Origin: Begonia masoniana
Lineage: Eukaryota; Streptophyta; Magnoliopsida; Cucurbitales; Begoniaceae
NCBI GenBank assembly: GCA_022432975.1
Contig: CM039509.1
Span: 42,318,209-42,382,208 of the forward strand
DNA: 64,000 nucleotides
Direction: 5' to 3'
Shown: one piece after another, positions 45,730 to 54,013 of the stretch
Numbering within the stretch: position 1 is the stretch's first letter
How the letters are laid out: each line of letters begins with the position of its first letter
Translations under genes and position numbers: made by a program
Notes under the pieces: model-generated
Seen by the model: the letters and a program-made list of their open reading frames with translations, nothing else
Database searches by the model: none
Told to the model about the DNA's origin: nothing

Positions 45730-48435
45730 TGTAACACCCGGCATTTTGCCATGTAGATATTCCTTAAATTATTCAACGGGATTAATGGGAATAATCATGC
45801 AAGGTTTGTTTTTATTAATTTGCTAATGTTTCCAGTTGAATATGTATGATTCATAAAACCAAATGGTGAAACTAAATAGCAAATTAGTTAAAGACCAATG
45901 GAAGGGTAAAATAGAGAGAAATTAAGGTTGGTGGGAAATAGCCAATGGATGAATGCCATCTGGCAACTTGTTGAAGAAGCCATGTCTTCTTCCTTCCCTC
46001 TCGTTCTTCTCTTCATTCTGGCGTGAAACTCCCTCCTGTTTTCTCTCTTCCAGTCGATGAACAACCATCGAAGTTACTTCGATCTCCTCGGCTCCTTTCT
46101 GTTTTCCCGCTGAGGTAAATGTCTGGTTGAATGCTAACGAATTTGGACAAGTTTAATGCGAGTTTTCACTGAGATTTAGGGTTATTATTTTAGAGAAAAC
46201 TCACTGTTTTTGGATGAAAACACGTTGGTGTGTTTTCTAAAGTGTTGAAACGTGTTTGCTGCATTTCCTACGAGATATTAGTTAACATTTGTAGCGTGTT
46301 TGAATTCTGTACATCCATTTACAGATCCGAGCTTTCCAGGGGCGTTCGAGCACACTGCATTGCTGCAAACAGGTAAGTTCATGCATTTACGTTGGCCCTT
46401 AAGGCCCTACAACTTGGAGGTACTAGGTATGGTATGGGTAGATAGGTTTTAGGTTATGTTTTAAGTTAAATATGTCTCCATCATATCCTGTCTTCCTGTT
46501 GTATCATTCTGCCATCTGTGAATGTTAAGTTTAAGCATCGCACTTATTCATGCATACACGTTTTCCTGTAAAATCATGCAAATGTTTTCAGCACTGGTTT
46601 TGAAGTAAGTAAGATAAAATCTGTAATGTAATGTACGGTTAAGTGTGGATGAGGACTGGCATCCTGTCAAGTACTCCTGTTATGTCCTGAAGCGGCATGT
46701 ACACCCTGTTGCGCCAGCTCCTCCTCTCACTTATACCTCCCTGTCCAGTGAAATGTAATGTAATGTAATGTTCCTGTATTTGAAACGTTCATGCATAGCA
46801 TATGCATCACTGCATTTATTTCTGATATGTTCTTACTGAGCTCTAGGCTCATAGGTGAACTCCCTGTTGTAGGTACGGATACTCCAGATGAGGACCTTAT
46901 GCCTCATAATGACGAGCTGATGTAGTTGGGGAATTGAGTTCATTGGGGGTGGTTGCTGCAGCCAGACAAATTCTGCCCCGAGGTTTAAGTATTTAAAGTA
47001 AAGTCTATGTCTGTAAAACCTTTTCTGGAATTCTGGCGTTGTGTTTACAACTCTGTATAGTCCTGTGTTTTGTTTAAAACTCTGTAGGAAATTCTGCTGG
47101 ATATGTAATGTATAGTTTCTTGTGTTTGAGTTTTAAATCTCTGTTTGACCATTGATAGTTGTCTCCTGAAATATTCTGTTGTCGATGTATTCAAAACCTC
47201 TGTATTTGACGGATTGTGTCCATATATTTTAAATGTTTTGAAAACATTCTGGAACTGCTTGAGTTCTCCCTTTTCAGGTCATGCATGGATAGTCTCGAAT
47301 TTTTGAGCTATCCATGCAGTTTGTCTGATTGAACTCCTGTCATTTGTAGAGTATGATTCAAAAACTTTGTTTTGAAATCAGGTTTGAAGGTCTGAAGCCC
47401 TCATGCCTCCTATTACGATGTTCCCTGCCTGTAAGTCTTTATGTTAAAATTTGCCAAGTTTTATCTCAAAAACTGCATCTTCCGATCACGTTCACTGCTG
47501 TTTTAAGTGTTCATCTACCGGTTGACGTCATCCATCTTCCGGTTGACGTCATCTGTTTTGTCGTATTCGACATCCACCGGTGGAATGTGCAATTCTGCTT
47601 GTTTTTAAAATTCATCTACCGGTTGACGTCATCCATCTTCCGGCTGACGTCATCACCTTCTGCCGGTCTCGTTTATTGTCTTCATCTACCGGTTGACGTC
47701 ACCCATCTACCGGTTGACGTCATCATCTTCTGCCGATTATGTTTACTGCTTGCATCTTCCGGTTGACGTCATCTTCTCTTCCGGCTGATGTCAGCGATTT
47801 TTTCGTATCTGAATCAACCGCTGCCCGCTGCCCGTCTGTTTCACTATCTTTAGAAAATTTCATTCACCACTGCCCGTAATGTTTAGTCTTCCGCCCAGTT
47901 ATTTCACAGTTGCTTCCTGCGTCTTCCGGCTGATGTCATCTTCTCTCCCGATGATGTCATCCATTGTTTTACGTCTTTCGCCCAACAGCTTCCTGCTTTT
48001 ATGCTTATGATTTCTGGTTTACTTCCTGTTCATTCTGTTTGATTATTTTCTTCGCCATTCCTTCTCTTCTGTTATTCATTTTCGAATTGTGCATAGTTTT
48101 GTTACTCACCGTAGTCCTTCCCTCTCTGTAAATTTTTATGTTCAAGGTATTGCATTAAGTTTTATTTAATCCACCGAAGTTCTTTTATACTAGGTCTTCC
48201 GCCGATGTTTTTCTGTTTCCTGTTTCCATTTGTAACTGTTATCCAGAATCTCTTTTACTGCTTTTCCGTGTGATCTCAAATCCACAACTCTTTCTCTCCC
48301 TCTGTTTAAAGTTCTGTAGGTGTCCGGTCTGATCTCATATAAGTTTAAAAAAAAAATATGTCTTGTTTCTGTAAAATGTCCGGTGTGATGACTCTGATCC
48401 CGGACCCCGATCGGGTACGGTTTTGGGGCGTCACA
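45730..48435 (+). mobile_element. Solo LTR of the same family as the gypsy element at 1-7460, 2706 bp
   Basis: TGTAACACCCGGCATTTTGC to GGGGCGTCACA, flanked by GCTAG. Closely resembles 4932-7460, including the donor-like CAG/GTAAGT at 46373 with GGCC-CTTAA-GGCC, the acceptor-like TTGTAG/GTAC near 46874 and a CATGGATAGTC..GAGCTATCCATG hairpin (47284-47320). Its TGACGTCA cluster (47500-47780) is larger than in the young copy. The ORF at 47353-47766 is repeat sequence. Confidence 0.95.
47500..47960 (+). repeat. CCGG(T/C)TGACGTCATC cluster
   Basis: Seven exact TGACGTCA (47523, 47544, 47624, 47645, 47694, 47715, 47764) plus several TGATGTCA variants up to 47960, each preceded by TTCCGG or TACCGG. 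Confidence 0.9.
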
Positions 48436-48957
48436 GCTAGGTTAACTCTTAGCTATTCATTCGCCTTCTCCATTAGGATTAGGAGTGAGGATGAAAATCT
48501 AGGCCCTAGGTGGTCGTTTTTTCCTCTGGGAAAATCGTTTATCCAAGAGTGTAAAACGTAAGATAGCTCTTTGGATCCGCCGAAGGTATTTTCATTTCTA
48601 GCATTTTCATCACCTTTCACACACATCTCCACCTTTAATTTCGTCTCTCACACTCACACACCTCACCTTTAATTTCTTGCAATTTTCTTCTTCATCTTTC
48701 TTGCATTTTTCATCTCCACGGATTTCCTTCATTCGACTACTTCTTCTCCCATCTATTTCTATTTTTTTTTTATGCTCATTATGCATCATACATTCAGCCA
48801 CTAGCACACACATCACTCATCTCATTTTTCCTTTCCATTTATTGACATATTTATTCCTTATTTTTTGTCATATTCACAACCACACACCCGAACACTCTCT
48901 TGACTAAATTTGTAGGTTTTACACGGACCCTTTTCTAAGGGCCCCCGTGTCAAGTAT

Positions 48958-49743
48958 TATCAAGAGTTATACTAAAAATTTTATCTTTAATGAAATATTC
49001 TTGCAATATTGTTATAATAAATCTATAGATGATGTTGCGAGAAGGAGGATATTCACAATTACGAAATCTTAAAATTCTTTTATTTAATTGTCAAGATTCA
49101 TCAATAAAATGATATGTTACAACTATATAACCAACAATATTACATGCATTCCATAAATTAGGAGCAATGCAAATACACATTAAAGGATCATTTGAAAAAA
49201 ATGTATTAATTTATTTTTCATATCCATAAATATTTTAAGAATATCATTTATTGTAGTACTTCTAGAGACACGTTTAAAACTAGGAGTAATATATTCTTTC
49301 ATAAATTTTTCAAACACTTCACTATCGGTGAATGATAAACGCAACTTGGATTGTGCTACAAGTTGTGTTATTTCTTTTCTCATTCTATTTTGTGAATATA
49401 TGAAAATGCCACTAATAATAACATTTAATTGAGATTGTATTGAATCTCGTGTTTCCTCATTTAAGTGACATTTTTGAAAATGTCTACCAATGGTGCTAAT
49501 AGAGCTAGCAGAAATATAAGCATAATTTTTCGCACAATATTTACATTTGACTTTAGTTTCTATTTTGCCCGCAATTTTAACATCTTTTAAATCAAAATAT
49601 TTTCATACATCCGAAGTTTTATGTCTTATTTTTCTACATCAAGTGGATACTTATGTAGATGATTGTTCCAAAGAAAATATAGGATTTAATTTTCTAATTT
49701 CCTCTGTATCATTGTTATCAATATTATAACTGCGAGGATCCAT
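48958..49743 (-). pseudogene. hAT2 transposase, N-terminal part
   Basis: ATG at 49741-49743 (MDPRSYNIDNND, as in hAT1), then a BED finger (CKYCAKNYAYI, IGRHFQKCHLNEE) and FKRVSRSTTINDI, ending in KIFSITLDNT at the insertion point. The first catalytic Asp is present here (Asn in hAT1). At the site where hAT1 has a stop, this copy reads NLWNAC. Many nonsense codons. The insertion of the gypsy element falls directly inside the catalytic LDN(T)SAND motif. 49744-50110 is leader-like, with a CT-rich minus-strand stretch. Confidence 0.85.
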
Positions 49744-50111
49744 AATAAATAAAACTAAATTTTAAATTAAAATTAAATTTTTAATAATAAATTAATATCA
49801 CAAAACCAATATCCAACAAAAACTTCTAGGTGGTGTGAATTGATCAACTCCACGTATACGAAATCTAAAAAAATTAATACAAAAAAAAATTAGTTAATAT
49901 AACTACAATTAAAAATTATGTACATATATGTAAAAAAAAATAAATTAAAATATATCTTGTTGAATGAGGAAAAAAGTGAATTATAAGAAGAGAGAAATTG
50001 ATTGAGAGCACTGATTGATAAATGAAATTAAGAGATTTAATAAGATTTAGGGAAAGAAAATGAAGAGAGAAAAATGCATTTATGAGAGAGGGGGAGAGGG
50101 GCGGAGGGGGG

Positions 50112-50830
50112 ATGTAAACAAGTAAGACAGATTAGTAATGAGAATGATAGAGTAGAGATTTTAGCATCTGGGTTTTTGGGTGTGATTTTTGTTGTGTAGG
50201 TTTTGCCACATTTCGTCGCTAAATTTCCAAAAAATTAGTGATAAATTAGAACTCGAACCCTTCTAATCAAAAAATAATTTGATTTCTACTCTACGAAATG
50301 AGTGTTGTTGCTTAAAGATGCTTTGATGGTGTGAATATTGACTTGCTATCCAGTATCGATTTAGAAATTATTCGTGATCTTGGTCTAGCCGAAATCATTA
50401 TTCGTAATCTGGGTTTTGCTCAAAATCAGGTTGTGAGTTTCTACTGATAGCTGAATGGTTTTGATTAGTAATGTGAACAAGTAAGACAAATTAGTAATGA
50501 GAATAGTAGAGTAAAGATTTTAGCATCTGGGTTTTTGGGTGCGATTTTCATTGTGTAGGTTTTGCCGCATTTCGTCGCTAAATTTCCAAAATATTAGTGA
50601 TAAATCAGAACTCAAACCCTGCTAATCAAAAAATAATTTGATTTCTACTCTACAAAACGAGTGTTGTTTCTTAAAGGATGCTTTGATGGTGTGAATATTG
50701 ACTTGCTATCCAGTATCGAATTAGAAATTATTCGTGATCTGGGGTCTGGCCGAAATCATTATTCGTAATTTGGGTTTTGCTCAAAATCAAGTTGTGAGTT
50801 CCTCCTGATAGCTTAATGATTTTGATTTTA
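50112..50830. repeat. Tandem duplication of about 358 bp
   Basis: 50112-50468 and 50470-50830 share long stretches, for example AGCATCTGGGTTTTTGGGTG, TTGCC(A/G)CATTTCGTCGCTAA and GACTTGCTATCCAGTATCGA. The copies differ by scattered substitutions. No coding signal. It lies just upstream of the captured PERK-like fragment. Confidence 0.85.
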
Positions 50831-51030
50831 TGATGAGACTCTTGGATTAAAGTGTCTGTTTGTACAATGTGGGCGGAAAATTTTGTCGGTCTGGTGGCGA
50901 ATTTTCAAAGCTTTAACTTCTTTAAGCTTATGATTTGGTTAGAATCACGAAGAGTGGATTGAAATTTCAACAGAATTTTGTTGCAATTAAGTTGATTATT
51001 ATGAAGTCATCTATTTGTTAGTGATGCTAA

Positions 51031-51372
51031 ATGGCAACTACATCTCCACCTCTATATCATCTCCTCCTCCTCACCCCTCTAGTGGAGGTCCACCACCTTC
51101 CGATCCAGTAGTTCCTCCTCTAGTTGAGTCCACCGCTCCTCTCGCATTTCCACCTCCCCTTACGCAAGAGCCATCATCTCCTCCTTCCGTGGAAACCCCA
51201 CCTTCTCCACCTACATCAACACTTCCTAATTTGCCTGCATCAACGCCACCACCACCAAGTCCATCTGATTCTCCGCCACCAACACCACCTGGATCATCGG
51301 CATTCAGTCCACCTCCTCGAAGTTCTCCCTCACCACCATCTTTGATCCCTCCACCTGGATCATCGGCGTGTG
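51031..51372 (+). pseudogene. Captured N-terminal fragment resembling a PERK-type proline-rich receptor kinase
   Basis: The ATG at 51031 starts MATTSPPL. A two-base insertion (TATA at about 51050) then shifts the frame, which otherwise continues as SSPPPHPSSGGPPP, ETPPSPPTSTLPNLP, STPPPPSPSDSPPPTPPGSS. Such Pro/Ser-rich extracellular heads are typical of PERK receptor kinases; no transmembrane or kinase part is present. The similarity ends near 51372, where hAT subterminal sequence (GCAAGCTGGCTTGCGAGCC) begins. 50830-51030 looks like a 5' leader. A generic proline-rich protein cannot be excluded. Confidence 0.55.
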
Positions 51373-51530
51373 GGTTGGGCAAGCTGGCTTGCGAGCCTAG
51401 GCCGCAGCTGGCTCGTTGGGGAACCACCTGACTCGATCCCTGGAGGGCTCGCAAGCCCAGGACCAAGCCAGGCTCGGCTCGGCTCGCCTCATGGGATCGG
51501 GCCAGGCACAGCTCTAGTCGAACATCTCTA
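51365..51530 (-). repeat. hAT terminal/subterminal region
   Basis: CTCGCAAGCC, GAGCCTGGCTTGG-type and GGCTCGGCTCG repeats ending in CATCTCTA at 51530; the minus strand reads TAGAGATGTTCG, like the 5' end of hAT1. Taken as the 5' end of hAT2. Confidence 0.6.
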
Positions 51531-51898
51531 CTAGATTTTTTCTCATAGATTTATTTGAATAAATAGTACGTTAAAGCAATTAAATCCGCGAAAGTATACG
51601 TGTATTGGCATAAACATATAGGTATTTATATTTACATATCTCTTTGCTACCGTTACAGAACCCATAATGATTATGTAATCTGGGTACTTTATGATACGAA
51701 CAATGTTTATTTCATATTTTTGACGTAAGAATTTGTCATACTAAGATTTTATTACTTTTTCTTATTTTCGTGAGTTTTTTCATCTTTTAGAATTTTTTTT
51801 ACATAAAATCTCGTATTCGTTTTTCTTTTTATAAAGTTGTTCTATAACTTCTTTAAATACAACATTCTTTCTCAAATTTAATTGGAAGGGCTAGATTG
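51531..51898. other. Intergenic boundary between transposon block and gene island
   Basis: AT-rich sequence 3' of the DUF868 gene. No feature seen beyond a possible polyadenylation region for that gene on the minus strand. Confidence 0.6.
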
Positions 51899-52852
51899 TC
51901 ATTCAATCTTCCAAGCGTAAAGGAAAAGACAGAAGTCAGACGGACTCGAGCTCCTCCTAGCCGAATAATAGAGGCTACTTTCGTCACTTCCGCAACCATC
52001 GTATTCGTGGCTACTACTTCCGTCTCGGTCGCTCTCAGGTTCCGGCGGCCCCGGTTTGAATATGAACAACCCATATCCGACGCCCGGACTGCTGAACAGC
52101 CAATCGTGAACGTCGTATAAAACCTGCACCGGCTGATTATCGACCAGCACCGTCTGATTCCCCCGGAATTTCCACTGCAAATTCTTCACGTGAATCACCA
52201 CGATTCCGTCCAAGCTGATCCACATCTCCGGCTCTCTCATTCCCGCCGTCGAGCTCTCCACCACGATATCATGCTGCTTTCTTCTCTCGTCGAATATGGC
52301 GCTCGTTGAGAAACATTTTTTCGCGAATACGTTTTCTTTCTTGTAAACTGGAATCGCTTCTACCAATGCAGGTCTTGATTTCGTTCGCTTATACGCTTTT
52401 TTCTTGTAATCTCCCAATATTAACACGATTTCTTCGTCGGAGACTAGGGCGACGTAGTAGTCGGAAAATGGATCAGGGCTAGTGGTGAATTTTGCGGTTC
52501 GAACGTCCCAGTAAATTTCGACTTGGTTTCCATCGATTTGCAGCGATTTGTACCCTTTTTTTCCCCAGAAACTCCACGGTTTAAGATCGATTTTGCAAGT
52601 GCAGTGGAAATCGCCTTCTAAGCTGTGAATTGCAATATTGAGATAATGGTTCATGAGGTTTTTGCACCATAAAACAGTCACGATTCTCCAATATCCGCCG
52701 ATATTGGCTTGATAAGCGTAGGTTACAGTGCTTTGAGCTGTTTTATTCGTTATCGGCTCTTCCGTTATTTTCTCTGCTAATGGCGGATGAATCGTCCCCA
52801 ATGTCTGAGCTCTTAACGAGCGACGCAAAGACATCGCCGAAACTTTGAACAT
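51899..52852 (-). CDS. DUF868 family protein
   Basis: Intronless plant protein of about 317 residues; the family (PF05910) is plant-specific with no established biochemical role. The chosen start is the first in-frame ATG (52852, MFKVSAM); the next ATG at 52834 (MSLRRSL) is equally possible. Family landmarks are visible in order: STVTYAYQANIGGYWRIVTV, LWCKNLMNHYLNIAI, CKIDLKPWSFWGKKGYKSL, VEIYWDVRTAKFTTSPDP, SDYYVALVSDEEIVLILGD, AYKRTKSRPA, then EMWISLDGIVVIHVKNLQWK and RGNQTVLVDNQPVQVLYDVH, and the terminal LFLYAWKIE. A low-complexity acidic/Ser insert (DRDGSSSHEYDGCGSDESS) precedes the last block. It looks complete and intact. It is transcribed away from the subtilase gene. Confidence 0.9.
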   Translation of the reverse strand: MFKVSAMSLRRSLRAQTLGTIHPPLAEKITEEPITNKTAQSTVTYAYQANIGGYWRIVTVLWCKNLMNHYLNIAIHSLEGDFHCTCKIDLKPWSFWGKKGYKSLQIDGNQVEIYWDVRTAKFTTSPDPFSDYYVALVSDEEIVLILGDYKKKAYKRTKSRPALVEAIPVYKKENVFAKKCFSTSAIFDERRKQHDIVVESSTAGMREPEMWISLDGIVVIHVKNLQWKFRGNQTVLVDNQPVQVLYDVHDWLFSSPGVGYGLFIFKPGPPEPESDRDGSSSHEYDGCGSDESSLYYSARRSSSPSDFCLFLYAWKIE

Positions 52853-54013
52853 AAACAAAATGTAGATCAGATTCAATGGTTAATCATAAACCAGCCGGAA
52901 ATCACCTTCTCGCGGGCATCAATGGAAACTCTGACGATCTCGCCGGAGAAAAACGGAAATGGGTTCGAAGAGAATGGTTTATCAGAGATCTCTGTATGTT
53001 CGTTGCGGAAGAAGAAGGAGAAACAAGGACGGAATAGAGAAGAATACGATGGAATCAGGCAATGAAATGTTTTTTTCTTTTCTCTCGAGGAGAATGAGTC
53101 TGAATCTACAGGCTGTAAACAGAGAAGACGACGGAGGTGAAAGGGGTTAACAAAAACGCTCTCTGTTTGTTTACTAAATACAGGTCTCTTCATCAGGCCC
53201 GTCCATCCAAAATCACGTGGCTCTCAGCGTCTCGTCATCTCCAACGAGTTAAAGATGGAAATGCACATTGCCCTACAGGTTAATCCTATTCCCAAGTCAT
53301 GTGTATAGTAATTAGTCTAATTAAGCTTAATCAGTTTGTATTAATTTACCTAATTACTTTCTTGACATAGATTCATTAAACATCAGAGTAGCATAATTAC
53401 ATGGTATGGTTAGAGAATCAAACGCATATGTAGGGCGAATTGAAGAAATAAAATCGATAACACTATTGTTTTAAAGCCTAACAAAGATAACGATCGATTT
53501 CTCGAAATAACTATTCGATCGTAGGCAAAAATCATGAAGTAAGAACAATAATCATTAGTGGGTGGCCGCCAAAATGAGAAATTTTGATGTCTAAATGAGC
53601 TAGATCATTGGATGTAACTTCATTATCCAAAAAAACAACTTTTTTTTATAGAGTCTCTTCACAAGCTGTCACTTGACACTCTACTGCCACAGTATCCTAA
53701 CACAACCAGTCGTGGCGGTCTCTGATTGGCTATTTCTGGGTAGTCCTTCCAGCAACTTGATGGGTTACTCTTGAAATTTCAAAAAATGAAGATTCCTTTC
53801 ACTGATGGAGTTTTGTCTTTTCTTCACACTTCAATAATTTCCGCATTATTTTTGGTTGACATTTCTTATTTCAGATCAGCAGCAATTTCTTACTTTGAAT
53901 ATAACTTGACTTCTAATTGGATTGAATTGCCTGTTCATTCTCCTTTTTAGTGAATTCTCCTTTCGCCTCTTCTTTTAGTTCTGTTTCCATTCAGACGTCC
54001 ATTGTTCTCTGCA
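52853..54013. promoter_or_regulatory. Shared divergent intergenic region (about 1.16 kb)
   Basis: Separates the start of the DUF868 gene (minus) from that of the subtilase gene (plus), so it should hold both promoters. 52873-53193 is probably DUF868 5' leader; its small ORFs are not convincing. No transposon insertion was seen. No specific core promoter was assigned. Confidence 0.5.

Larger units (their letters stand above)
33838..48952 (+). mobile_element. Non-autonomous Ty3/gypsy element with gag and protease, three nested solo LTRs
   Basis: 5' LTR 33838-35292 (TGACATGCC to CCCGTGTCA) and 3' LTR 44817-48952 (split by a solo LTR), with AGTAT target duplications at 33833-33837 and 48953-48957. 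Primer site TGGTATCAGAGC at 35295. The internal region holds gag, a protease-like part and an integrase end, but I found no RT or RNase H, so it depends on other elements. Two minus-strand solo LTRs (36624-39209 and 40013-43104) sit in gag. The LTR pair has many differences, so this insertion is much older than the element at 1-7460. Confidence 0.85.
44817..48952 (+). repeat. 3' LTR of the non-autonomous gypsy element, split by a solo LTR
   Basis: 44817-45729 and 48441-48952 together match the 5' LTR 33838-35292. The break is at GCTAG (45725-45729, repeated at 48436-48440). Confidence 0.9.
32235..51530 (-). mobile_element. Second hAT element (hAT2), minus strand, with nested gypsy element
   Basis: The 3' end is at 32235 (TAGAGATGACAAACG) and the presumed 5' end at 51530 (reads TAGAGATGTTCG on the minus strand). 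Both ends are rich in GGCTCG/CGAGCC repeats like hAT1. The transposase is paralogous to that of hAT1 and split by the element at 33838-48952. Flanking 8-mers are GTCAAACA (left) and CTAGATTT (right). They do not match, so either the right end belongs to another copy or a flank was rearranged. hAT2 lacks accessory ORF b between transposase and 3' end (only about 490 bp). Confidence 0.7.

Noticed and set aside
47353..47766. ORF of 137 codons with LPVDVIHLPVDV repeats
   Set aside because: It is the TGACGTCA repeat cluster read in one frame inside a solo LTR.
51071..51466. Minus-strand glycine-rich ORF
   Set aside because: It is the complement of the proline-rich PERK-like fragment; its composition follows from that.
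52959..53193. Short ORFs upstream of the DUF868 gene on both strands
   Set aside because: They fall in the divergent promoter/leader region and show no protein similarity that I can recognise.
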